DNA of 8,235 nucleotides from a bacterium (lineage in GTDB: Bacteria; Bacillota_I; Bacilli_A; RF39; UBA660). Below the pieces are notes generated by a model. The model made no database searches. It was not told the DNA's origin and saw nothing but the letters and a program-made list of their open reading frames with translations. The DNA lies in contig RKAN01000075.1 in NCBI GenBank assembly GCA_014845975.1, forward strand, positions 1 through 8,235, written 5' to 3'. Both the position numbers and the translations under genes were made by a program. Below, in pieces: positions 1 to 6,410 of the stretch (the stretch's first letter is position 1; each line of letters starts with the position of its first letter).

Positions 1-848
1 CAACAGGTCAAAATTTACCACTTAATATTTTATGTAGACCAGAAGATAAGGAAACATTATCTATTTATGAGGATTACAATAAAACAACAAAAAATGAAAA
101 AGTAGATTTAGATAATTTATCTGTTTGTAAAAATATGCCTATTAAATCCAATACTTATCAAGGACTTTGGGCTACTATCTTCGTTCAACCCCTAGCATGG
201 TTAATTATAAAGATAGGAAATCTAGTAAAAAGTTATGGATTAGGTTTAATTTTATGTACTATTTTAATTCGTCTAATTGCATATCCATTTACAAAAAAGA
301 CAGCTATGCAGTCAGAAAAATTAAAAAAAGCTCAACCAAAATTAACAAAATTGGAAAAGAAATATGAAAATAAAACGGATCAAGAAAGTTTAATGAGAAA
401 ATCACAAGAAATGATGATGATATATAAAGAATATGATATTAAGCCAATGTCAGGTTGTTTATTTAGCTTTATTCAAATACCTTTATTCTTTGCTTTTTAT
501 GAAGCAATCAGTCGAATTCCAGCAATTTTTGAAGAAACTTTTATTGGTTTCCAATTAGGAACAAGTCCATATGTTGCTTTATTTAAACAAGGAAAATTAA
601 TTTATTTATTATTAATTGTATTAGTAATTGTAGCTACTTATTTCTCATTTAAATTAAATAGCGGTGCTACAATGAGTAAAGAACAAGAAGATCAAATGAA
701 AATGATGTCAAATATGATGATTGTTTTCATGGCAATTACAGCATTTACGATTTCATCTGGTATTGCGATATATTGGATTGTATCAAACTTATTTACCATT
801 ATACAAAATTTAATAGTAAGAAGAGGTGCTAAGAATGCTAGAAATTAA
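1..848 (+). CDS. yidC: YidC/Oxa1-family membrane protein insertase, 5'-truncated by the window edge
   Basis: Inserts and folds membrane proteins in the cytoplasmic membrane, alone or with SecYEG. The reading frame is open from the window edge (first whole codon at base 3), so the start and any lipoprotein signal lie upstream; 281 residues are visible. The ATG at 135 is internal, because the residues before it (TGQNLPLNILC and on) continue the same extracellular region. In visible numbering: amphipathic external helix about 55-74, TM1 about 80-97 carrying the family's essential arginine (R90, in ILIRLIAYP), cytoplasmic charged hairpin about 98-149 (QSEKLKKAQPKL and on), TM2 about 149-169 (SGCLFSFIQIPLFFAF), TM3 about 198-218, TM4 about 235-251 and TM5 about 253-271. 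A short basic tail (RRGAKNARN) follows. This is the Gram-positive YidC2/SpoIIIJ layout. It overlaps jag by 14 nt, as expected for the spoIIIJ-jag pair. Confidence 0.95.
   Translation, partial: TGQNLPLNILCRPEDKETLSIYEDYNKTTKNEKVDLDNLSVCKNMPIKSNTYQGLWATIFVQPLAWLIIKIGNLVKSYGLGLILCTILIRLIAYPFTKKTAMQSEKLKKAQPKLTKLEKKYENKTDQESLMRKSQEMMMIYKEYDIKPMSGCLFSFIQIPLFFAFYEAISRIPAIFEETFIGFQLGTSPYVALFKQGKLIYLLLIVLVIVATYFSFKLNSGATMSKEQEDQMKMMSNMMIVFMAITAFTISSGIAIYWIVSNLFTIIQNLIVRRGAKNARN
821..828 (+). promoter_or_regulatory. Ribosome binding site that fixes the jag start
   Basis: AAGAGGTG lies inside the yidC 3' end, 6 nt before ATG 835. It overlaps the in-frame GTG at 826, so 826 is unlikely to be the start and 835 is preferred. 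Confidence 0.7.
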
Positions 849-1449
849 ACAATATGAGGCAAAAACAAAAGAAGCAGCATTAAATTTAGCATTAGAGGAT
901 TTAAAATTAAACAAAGAAGATTTATTTTTAAAATCTGAATATATTGAAGGAAAACTATTCAAAAGTGCAAAATATATTGTATCAGTGTTAAAAAAAGAAG
1001 ATGTAAAAAAATATATTGAAGATTTCTTTAAGAATATTGCTTACTACATGAATTTAAATATTGAATCAGAAATTATTGAAACAGATGGTGTATTTAATGT
1101 TGTATTAGTTTCAAATAATAATTCAATTTTAATTGGAAAAGAAGGAAAAACATTAAATTGTCTTCAAACATTAATCAGGCAATCAATTAAAAATAATACT
1201 GATCTTTTAATAAAATTGAATTTAGATGTTTCTAATTATAAAATAAAGAAACTAAAAAATATTGAACGATTAGTAAGAGGTATTGCACAAGATGTAGAAG
1301 ATACACAAATGTCAGTATCTCTAGATTCTATGAATTCTTATGAACGTCGCTTTGTTCATAAATTAATAGATGAGTATCCAAACCTAACTACAGAAAGTGT
1401 TGGCGAAGGAAAAGATAGACACGTAGTTATTAAATATAAAGAAAATTAA
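835..1449 (+). CDS. jag: Jag / KhpB, RNA-binding protein with Jag-N, KH and R3H domains
   Basis: A 204-residue cytoplasmic RNA-binding protein (SpoIIIJ-associated protein, also KhpB), known in Bacillota to pair with KhpA and to influence cell elongation and envelope genes. Domains in order: Jag-N about 1-50 (YEAKTKEAALNLAL); a linker; a type-II KH domain about 75-140 with the GxxG loop GKEG at 101-104; R3H about 141-204 with the RxxxH signature R171-H175 (MNSYERRFVH) and the conserved ending TTESVGEGKDRHVVI. The length is typical of the family. The ATG at 835 is chosen because AAGAGGTG sits 6 nt upstream. The gene starts inside the yidC end, so translation of the two is probably coupled. Nothing is missing. 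The product is sure; the exact RNA targets are not readable from sequence. Confidence 0.95.
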   Translation: MLEIKQYEAKTKEAALNLALEDLKLNKEDLFLKSEYIEGKLFKSAKYIVSVLKKEDVKKYIEDFFKNIAYYMNLNIESEIIETDGVFNVVLVSNNNSILIGKEGKTLNCLQTLIRQSIKNNTDLLIKLNLDVSNYKIKKLKNIERLVRGIAQDVEDTQMSVSLDSMNSYERRFVHKLIDEYPNLTTESVGEGKDRHVVIKYKEN

Positions 1450-1473
1450 ATATAATCTCTGATTATATTTTTT
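1448..1473 (+). terminator. AT-rich hairpin between jag and the HD gene (possible weak terminator or attenuator)
   Basis: A perfect 10-bp inverted repeat, AAATATAATC and GATTATATTT, flanks a TCT loop; the T tract covers 1468-1473. It begins inside the jag stop codon. Only one pair is G-C, so it is weak and may leak into the HD gene or protect the mRNA end. The downstream gene has its own RBS (AAGGAG, 1477-1482). Confidence 0.4.
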
Positions 1474-1486
1474 CATAAGGAGAATT

Positions 1487-1981
1487 ATGAAAATACTAGA
1501 AAGAATAGAATATTATAAAATTATTAAAGATATTTTAAAAAGTGACGAATTTCAAAAACGAAGAAATTTCCCTCATCATGGAAAAATAACAGTTTATGAT
1601 CATAGTTTAGCAGTTTCAAAGTTGTCATATAAAATAGCAAAAATATTAAAAGTTGATTATAGAAGTGCAGCAATTGGTGGATTACTCCATGATTTTTATG
1701 AAAAACCATGGCAAACTAATAAAAAGAAAAAAATACTGGAAAAACACGGGTTTACTCATGCTAGAGAGGCAATGTTAAATTCTAGAAAATATTTTCCAGA
1801 ATTAATGAATGAAAAAATAGAAAATATTATATTAAGGCATATGTTTCCACTAAACAAAATACCTCCAAAATATATTGAAGGATGGATTGTGACTTTAGCC
1901 GATAAATATGTTTCTTTAGAGACAGTTAAAAATCCACGATTTTTTTTAGATTTATTTGGAATAGGAAGGAAAGGTGAATAA
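1487..1981 (+). CDS. HD-domain metal-dependent phosphohydrolase, function unassigned
   Basis: A 164-residue soluble protein of the HD superfamily, whose members use metal ions to cleave phosphate bonds, often in nucleotides. The metal-ligand pattern is visible in order: H39 (VYDHSLAVS), the H68-D69 pair (GGLLHDFYEKPW), H87 or H91 (KHGFTHAREA), H118 (IILRHMFPL) and D139 (ADKYVS). From memory, similar stand-alone HD proteins with LLHDFF, HGFTHP and KHMFPL motifs are widespread in Clostridia and Bacilli, usually annotated only as phosphohydrolase; the substrate is unknown to me. It is not YqeK by context. The start is ATG 1487 behind AAGGAG (1477-1482). The stop is 1 nt before the mnmE ATG, implying tight coupling. 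It interrupts the usual jag-mnmE adjacency. Confident in the fold, not in the substrate. Confidence 0.88.
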   Translation: MKILERIEYYKIIKDILKSDEFQKRRNFPHHGKITVYDHSLAVSKLSYKIAKILKVDYRSAAIGGLLHDFYEKPWQTNKKKKILEKHGFTHAREAMLNSRKYFPELMNEKIENIILRHMFPLNKIPPKYIEGWIVTLADKYVSLETVKNPRFFLDLFGIGRKGE

Positions 1982-1982
1982 T

Positions 1983-3338
1983 ATGGAAGATACAATAGTG
2001 GCAATTTCTACAGCATTAGGAATTGGAGCAATATCAATTATTCGAGTAAGTGGAAAAGATTCTATCAAAATAGTAAATAAGATTTTTAGTGGTTGTGACT
2101 TAACAAAAGTTGATTCCCATACAATTCATTATGGAAAAATTAAAGATCAAGATGAAGTTATTGATGAAGTTTTAGTCACAATAATGAAAAATCCAAAAAC
2201 ATTTACATGTGAAGATGTAGTTGAAGTAAATTGTCATGGTGGAATTACTACAACACAAAAAGTACTTGAGTTATTAATATTGAATGGGTGCCGTTTAGCA
2301 GAACCAGGGGAATTTTCAAAACGTGCATTTTTAAATGGTAGAATAGATCTACAAGAAGCAGAAGGTATCATGGATTTAATTGAAGCAAAAACAGAAGAAC
2401 AACGTAAGATAGCAATTAATAAAGTAGAGGGAAAAGTTTCGAATTTGATTCGAAATATTCGTGAAAAATTAGTTGAATTATTATCAAATATTGCTGTTAA
2501 TATAGATTATCCAGAGTATGAAGATATAGAAATTGTAACAAGTGAAAAAATTAAGAAAACAATAACCGAAGTCAGAGAAAATCTTTTTAATATTATTAAA
2601 GAAAGTGAAAATGGGCAGTTTCTTCAAAATGGAATTAAAACAGTTATTATAGGAAAGCCAAATGTTGGCAAAAGTAGTTTATTAAATAATCTCTTGGAAG
2701 AAGATAAAGCAATAGTTACTGATATTGCTGGAACAACAAGAGATATTGTAGAAGGTACAATAAATTTAGATGGTATATTATTGAACATCATTGATACCGC
2801 TGGAATAAGAAAAACAGATAATGTTGTAGAAAAAATAGGTGTGGAAAAAAGCATTCAGCTAATCGATGCTGCTGATTTAATCCTATTTGTTTTAAATAAT
2901 AATGAAAAAATAGATAATGAAGAGCTAGATTTATTAAATCGAATCAAAAATAAAAATCATATTTTAATTATTAACAAAATAGACTTACCAACTAAGATAG
3001 ATAAAAATCAATTATATTCTGAATTTATTATTCAGATGAGTAATTTAGAAAAAAAAGGAATTGATGAATTAAAATCAACAATTAAAAAAATATTTAATTT
3101 AGAAAAGATTTCAACATCTGATTTTACTTATATTACTTCATCAAAAGATATTGCTATATTGAAAAAAGCCTTAAAAGGCATAGTTGATATTGAAAATGGA
3201 TTAGATCAAAATCTTCCTATTGATATGTTAGAAATTGATATTAAAGATATTTGGAATTCATTAGGAGAAATTACGGGAGATACCTATGATGATGAATTAG
3301 TAGATAATATTTTTAAACATTTTTGTTTAGGAAAATAG
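1983..3338 (+). CDS. mnmE: MnmE, tRNA-modifying GTPase
   Basis: With MnmG, MnmE builds the 5-carboxymethylaminomethyl group on U34 of tRNAs, using a folate one-carbon unit and GTP hydrolysis. It has 451 residues, normal for the family. N-terminal folate-binding domain 1 to about 115 (DTIVAISTALGIGAISIIRVSG); helical domain with GEFSKRAFLNGRIDLQEAEG at about 109-128; embedded G domain with G1 GKPNVGKSS 224-232 (Asn of the potassium-dependent type), G2 TTRDI 251-255, G3 DTAG 271-274 and G4 NKID 331-334; C-terminal FCLGK with catalytic Cys448. ATG 1983 is preferred over GTG 1974 because AAAGGTG at 1970-1976 is a well-spaced RBS and the GTG lies within it. It starts 1 nt after the HD gene stop and ends in a terminator; its partner mnmG is separated from it by an antisense gene. 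Confidence 0.98.
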   Translation: MEDTIVAISTALGIGAISIIRVSGKDSIKIVNKIFSGCDLTKVDSHTIHYGKIKDQDEVIDEVLVTIMKNPKTFTCEDVVEVNCHGGITTTQKVLELLILNGCRLAEPGEFSKRAFLNGRIDLQEAEGIMDLIEAKTEEQRKIAINKVEGKVSNLIRNIREKLVELLSNIAVNIDYPEYEDIEIVTSEKIKKTITEVRENLFNIIKESENGQFLQNGIKTVIIGKPNVGKSSLLNNLLEEDKAIVTDIAGTTRDIVEGTINLDGILLNIIDTAGIRKTDNVVEKIGVEKSIQLIDAADLILFVLNNNEKIDNEELDLLNRIKNKNHILIINKIDLPTKIDKNQLYSEFIIQMSNLEKKGIDELKSTIKKIFNLEKISTSDFTYITSSKDIAILKKALKGIVDIENGLDQNLPIDMLEIDIKDIWNSLGEITGDTYDDELVDNIFKHFCLGK

Positions 3339-3358
3339 TTTAATGACTATTTTTTTTT
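3332..3358 (+). terminator. Intrinsic terminator after mnmE, shared with the convergent minus-strand gene
   Basis: The arms AAAATAGT (3332-3339) and ACTATTTT (3346-3353) surround a 6-nt loop, and the T run continues to 3358. The left arm includes the mnmE TAG. On the minus strand the same hairpin covers the end of the convergent gene (its TAA is 3342-3340) and is followed by only four T, so it is probably stronger for mnmE. Confidence 0.65.
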
Positions 3359-3642
3359 ACATATTTTTTCGTTTCATATTGATAGTTATTATTTTTATTC
3401 ATTTTTATATGTTTCATTTCTAACATATATTTTTTTTGAGTATCGGGATTTAATTCATCAAAATCATAGGCTAGATAGTCGTATAATAGATACAAATAGT
3501 CATTATAATAGATCGGCAGTTCTTTCACATCTATTTTGTCCTCATTTTCCACAATCATATATTTAATCTCTTCTTCTAATAATAAATGACCAATATCTTT
3601 TAAAAATAAAATATGCAAATCTTCTTTAATTTGTTGTTTCAT
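3340..3642 (-). CDS. Hypothetical acidic 100-residue protein, antisense between mnmE and mnmG
   Basis: I do not recognise this protein. It has 100 residues with no signal peptide or membrane segment. It begins with amphipathic-looking helices (QQIKEDLHILFLKDIGHLLL), has an acidic, Tyr-rich middle (PIYYNDYLYLLYDYLAYDFD) and ends in a basic Lys/Asn tail whose last codons form the shared terminator stem. I chose the ATG at 3642 because GGTGAT lies 5 nt upstream and matches the 16S anti-SD; a TTG 12 nt further out lies directly on that RBS. The non-random composition and the RBS argue for a real gene. No clear promoter was found in the 97 bp before mnmG, with which it is divergent. It is convergent with mnmE. 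Probable gene, function unknown. Confidence 0.62.
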   Translation of the reverse strand: MKQQIKEDLHILFLKDIGHLLLEEEIKYMIVENEDKIDVKELPIYYNDYLYLLYDYLAYDFDELNPDTQKKYMLEMKHIKMNKNNNYQYETKKYVKKNSH

Positions 3643-3686
3643 GAGTATCACCAATATAATATATTATTAAAATGTTAGGATTATTC

Positions 3687-3715
3687 TTGTTCATAAATTA
3701 AAAAAATAGTATAAT
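3687..3715 (+). promoter_or_regulatory. Sigma-A type promoter for mnmG-rsmG
   Basis: The -35 element TTGTTC (3687-3692) and a perfect -10 TATAAT (3710-3715) have an optimal 17-bp spacer. This predicts a start near 3722 and a leader of only about 18 nt containing the RBS AGGAAGTGG (3727-3735) before ATG 3740. It explains how mnmG is expressed although separated from mnmE. Confidence 0.75.
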
Positions 3716-3739
3716 ATTTGCAGTTTAGGAAGTGGTTAT

Positions 3740-5644
3740 ATGAACTATGAAATTATTGTAGTTGGTGGTGGACATGCAGGATGTGAGGCTTCTTTAGCTT
3801 CAGCCCGTATGGGACATAAGACATTGTTGGTTACTGGAAATATAAAAAATATAGCAGATATGCCTTGTAATCCTTCCATAGGAGGATCAGCCAAAGGAAT
3901 TGTGGTGAGAGAAATTGATGCTTTAGGTGGAGAAATGGGAAAAAATGCTGATAAATCTCAAATACAAATGAAAATGCTAAATAATAAAAAAGGTCCAGCA
4001 ATTCGAGCTTTAAGAGCCCAAGCAGACAAAGTAACATATCCACAAGAAATGTGGAAAACTTTGTGTAAAACTAAAAATTTAGAAATAAAAGAAGGGTTAG
4101 TTGAAGATTTAATTGTGGAAAACAGTAAAATTGTGGGGATAATTCTTGAAAATGGGGAAAAAATACTCTCACAAGCAGTAGTTTTAACAACTGGTACATA
4201 TTTAAAAGCCGATATTTTAGTTGGGGACACGAGAAGAAGAGAAGGTCCACATGGTGAAAGACCATCTAATCATTTAAGTGACAATTTAAAGAAATTAGGA
4301 TTTGAAATAAAGAGGTTAAAGACAGGAACTCCACAAAGAATTGATAAAAATACAATTGATTTTACAAAAACAAAAGTGGAAAAAGGTTCTGATATTCCAT
4401 TAACTTTCAGTTTTGACGATAAGCCTAATTACTCAATGGAAGATCAAGTACCTTGTCATTTAATATATACTACTGCAGAAACCCATAAGATTATTCGTGA
4501 TAATTTGAATAGGGCTAGTATGTATGGTGGATTAGATGATATCACAGGAATTGGACCTAGATATTGTCCATCTATAGAAGACAAAATTGTACGTTTTGCT
4601 GACAAAGAAAAACATCAATTATTTTTAGAACCCGAAAGCGTTATAGAAAATGATACAACTTATGGAAATACTATTTACTTACAAGGTTTTTCAACAAGTA
4701 TGCCACATGACATTCAAGAATTAATGGTTCATAGTTTACCAGGTTTAGAACACGCTAAAATATTAAAATATGCCTATGCTATAGAATATGATTCTATTTA
4801 TCCAACTCAGCTGAATCGAACATTAGAAACAAAAATTGTGGAAAACTTATATACAGCAGGACAAATCAATGGTACAAGTGGATATGAAGAAGCTGCATGT
4901 CAAGGATTAATTGCAGGAATCAATGCTGCATTAAAACTAGAAAACAAAGAACCGTTAATTTTAAAAAGAAATGAAGCATATATTGGTGTTTTAATAGATG
5001 ATTTAGTAACAAAAGGAATTAGAGATCCATATCGTTTACTTACATCAAGAGCAGAATATCGATTATTATTAAGACACGATAACGCTGATCTAAGATTAAG
5101 AGAATTGGGATATCGAGTTGGATTAATCTCAGAAATGCAGTATCAAAAGTTACAAGATAAAAAAGCAAAGATTATAGAATTAACAGATATTTTAAAAAAT
5201 ACAAAGATAACTCCAACAAAAGAGAACATCCAAAAATTAGAAAATTTAAATACTCCGATGTTAAAAGATGGGATAAGTTGTTATGATTTTTTAAAAAGAC
5301 CTGAAATTACAATTGCTTTATTGAAGGAAAATGGACTTTTAAAAGTTAATTATGATGACGAAATTATCGAACAGGTTGAAATTAATATAAAATATGAAGG
5401 TTATATTATAAAAGAACAAAAAGAAGCTGAAAAAATGTTAAAATTAGAGGATAAAAAAATTCCATCTGATATAAATTATGATAATATTTCTAATTTAGCA
5501 AGTGAAGCTCGTCAAAAATTAAAAGAAGTAAATCCTACTTCTATCGGGCAAGCTTTAAGAATAAGTGGTGTAAACCCAGCAGATATTTCTATTTTAATGG
5601 TTTATTTACGAAAGGAATATTATAATGACAGTCGATCAATTTAA
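3740..5644 (+). CDS. mnmG: MnmG (GidA), FAD-dependent tRNA U34 carboxymethylaminomethyl synthase subunit
   Basis: Partner of MnmE in forming cmnm5U34 of tRNA, using FAD and NADH. It has 634 residues, about the usual 625-630. The FAD dinucleotide motif GGGHAG is at 9-14; MPCNPSIGG at 41-49 holds the conserved Cys43; KGPAIRALRAQADK is at 84-97; the GDTRRREGPHGERPSNH block is at about 162-178; RLKTGTPQRID is at 192-202; RYCPSIEDK at 274-282 holds the second catalytic cysteine, Cys276; the second FAD contact TAGQINGTSGYEEAACQG is at 372-389. The C-terminal helical region (NLASEARQKLKEVNPTSIGQALRISG) is the MnmE/tRNA-binding part. All key residues are present. ATG 3740 follows AGGAAGTGG. Its 3' end overlaps rsmG by 20 nt, the usual gidA-gidB coupling. 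Confidence 0.99.
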   Translation: MNYEIIVVGGGHAGCEASLASARMGHKTLLVTGNIKNIADMPCNPSIGGSAKGIVVREIDALGGEMGKNADKSQIQMKMLNNKKGPAIRALRAQADKVTYPQEMWKTLCKTKNLEIKEGLVEDLIVENSKIVGIILENGEKILSQAVVLTTGTYLKADILVGDTRRREGPHGERPSNHLSDNLKKLGFEIKRLKTGTPQRIDKNTIDFTKTKVEKGSDIPLTFSFDDKPNYSMEDQVPCHLIYTTAETHKIIRDNLNRASMYGGLDDITGIGPRYCPSIEDKIVRFADKEKHQLFLEPESVIENDTTYGNTIYLQGFSTSMPHDIQELMVHSLPGLEHAKILKYAYAIEYDSIYPTQLNRTLETKIVENLYTAGQINGTSGYEEAACQGLIAGINAALKLENKEPLILKRNEAYIGVLIDDLVTKGIRDPYRLLTSRAEYRLLLRHDNADLRLRELGYRVGLISEMQYQKLQDKKAKIIELTDILKNTKITPTKENIQKLENLNTPMLKDGISCYDFLKRPEITIALLKENGLLKVNYDDEIIEQVEINIKYEGYIIKEQKEAEKMLKLEDKKIPSDINYDNISNLASEARQKLKEVNPTSIGQALRISGVNPADISILMVYLRKEYYNDSRSI

Positions 5645-6326
5645 AAATGCTTTAGAAAAATTAGGAATTACTTTGACTGATACACAATTGAATCAATTAG
5701 ATAAATACTATGAATTGCTAGTTGAAACAAATAAAGTAATGAATTTAACAGGTATTGTTGAAAAAAAAGATGTTTATTTAAAACATTTTTATGATAGTTT
5801 AACAATTATTCAATGTATCGATTTAAAAAAAGTAGATAGTTTATGTGATATAGGAACGGGTGCAGGGTTTCCTGGAATGGTACTTAAAATAGTTTTTCCA
5901 CAATTAAAAGTAACATTATTAGATTCTTTAAATAAAAGAATTGAATTTTTAAATTGTGTATCAAATACATTATACTTAAAAGACATAGAAATTATACATA
6001 CAAGAGCGGAGGAATATGCAAGTACTCATAGAAATTACTTTGATGTTACGACGGCTCGTGCGGTCGCACATTTAAGTGTATTATTAGAGTATGCTATTCC
6101 AATGACAAAAGTGAATGGTTACTTTATAGCCCTAAAAGGAAAAGTAGAAGACGAACTAAAAGAAACAGAAAATGCTCAAAAGGAATTAGGTGTAACTTTT
6201 GAAGAATTAAAAGAGTTTAATTTGCCAATCGAGAATAGTACTCGTTCTATTTGCAAATTTCAAAAAAAGAAAGATATAAAGAAGTATCCAAGAAAAAATT
6301 CTGAGATCAAAAAAAGAAAATTATAA
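5625..6326 (+). CDS. rsmG: RsmG (GidB), 16S rRNA m7G527 methyltransferase
   Basis: SAM-dependent methylation of G527 in the 530 loop of 16S rRNA; in other bacteria its loss gives low-level streptomycin resistance. It has 233 residues, near the usual 215-240. N-terminal helices carry NLTGI (40-44) and LKHFYDSL (52-59), typical of the family. The SAM motif I CDIGTGAGFPG is at 74-84, the acidic residue after strand 2 is D100, NKR is at 103-105, and ARAVAHL is at 144-150. The ending KKYPRKNSEIKKRKL (219-233) is a basic variant of the usual yPRk...PL tail. The RBS AAAGGA (5611-5616) lies inside mnmG, with ATG 5625 overlapping it by 20 nt. A weak AT-rich terminator follows directly. Confidence 0.97.
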   Translation: MTVDQFKNALEKLGITLTDTQLNQLDKYYELLVETNKVMNLTGIVEKKDVYLKHFYDSLTIIQCIDLKKVDSLCDIGTGAGFPGMVLKIVFPQLKVTLLDSLNKRIEFLNCVSNTLYLKDIEIIHTRAEEYASTHRNYFDVTTARAVAHLSVLLEYAIPMTKVNGYFIALKGKVEDELKETENAQKELGVTFEELKEFNLPIENSTRSICKFQKKKDIKKYPRKNSEIKKRKL

Positions 6327-6338
6327 TTCTTTTTTTTT
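6309..6338 (+). terminator. Weak AT-rich intrinsic terminator after rsmG
   Basis: The arm AAAAAAAGAA (6309-6318) pairs with TTCTTTTTTT (6327-6336), with an 8-nt loop ending in the rsmG TAA. The T run reaches 6338. There is one G-C pair, so efficiency is doubtful; the separate noc promoter just downstream supports a transcription-unit boundary. Confidence 0.45.
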
Positions 6339-6375
6339 ATTTCCCAAAAATAATTGAATTATTTCCCAAAATATA
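6338..6375 (+). promoter_or_regulatory. Two 12-nt direct repeats in the noc promoter, candidate Noc/ParB-family operators
   Basis: TATTTCCCAAAA occurs at 6338-6349 and again at 6360-6371, 22 bp apart start to start, about two helical turns. One copy lies upstream of the -35 and one inside the -35/-10 spacer. The first 8 bases equal the half-site of the Noc-binding sequence TATTTCCCGGGAAATA known from B. subtilis. With flanks, the second copy (6360-6375) matches 12 of 16 positions. Each copy also has TATTT and AAATA arms (6338-6352 and 6360-6373). Autoregulation is an inference. Confidence 0.55.
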
Positions 6376-6382
6376 GTATAGT
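6354..6382 (+). promoter_or_regulatory. Sigma-A type promoter for noc
   Basis: The -35 TTGAAT (6354-6359) and -10 TATAGT (6377-6382) are separated by 17 bp; an overlapping second TATAGT is at 6372-6377. The expected start is near 6389. The spacer contains the second TATTTCCCAAAA copy, so a protein bound there would occlude RNA polymerase. Confidence 0.6.
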
Positions 6383-6394
6383 AGTACTAAGAAT

Positions 6395-6402
6395 AAAGGA
6401 GG
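6395..6402 (+). promoter_or_regulatory. Strong ribosome binding site that fixes the noc start
   Basis: AAAGGAGG, 8 nt before ATG 6411. The frame is open upstream to a TTG at 6354, but that codon is the -35 element and has no RBS, so the longer form is discarded. Confidence 0.85.
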
Positions 6403-6410
6403 GTGCTTTT

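Noticed and set aside
135..137. ATG as the start of yidC
   Set aside because: The frame is open to the window edge and the residues before it look like the extracellular leader of a longer YidC, so the true start is upstream.
826..834. GTG 826 as the jag start
   Set aside because: It is part of the RBS for ATG 835.
1451..1456. TATAAT as a -10 element for the HD gene
   Set aside because: No -35 at suitable spacing, and the hexamer is one arm of the hairpin.
1974..1982. GTG 1974 as the mnmE start
   Set aside because: It lies in the RBS AAAGGTG; MnmE proteins begin close to the DTIVAI motif, as the ATG at 1983 does.
2624..2854. Antisense open frames over mnmE and others over the HD gene and mnmG
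   Set aside because: They lie wholly inside conserved genes on the opposite strand, without RBS or recognisable protein features, and arise as shadows of biased codon use.
3635..3650. parS-like sequence TGTTTCATGAGTATCA
   Set aside because: Only 12 of 16 positions match TGTTTCACGTGAAACA and the right half is broken; it covers the start codon of the minus-strand gene, whose ATG-AAA-CAA codons explain the match.
6354..6410. N-terminal extension of noc from a TTG start
   Set aside because: The TTG is the promoter -35 and has no RBS, and the extra 19 residues do not resemble a Noc N-terminus; AAAGGAGG clearly serves ATG 6411.
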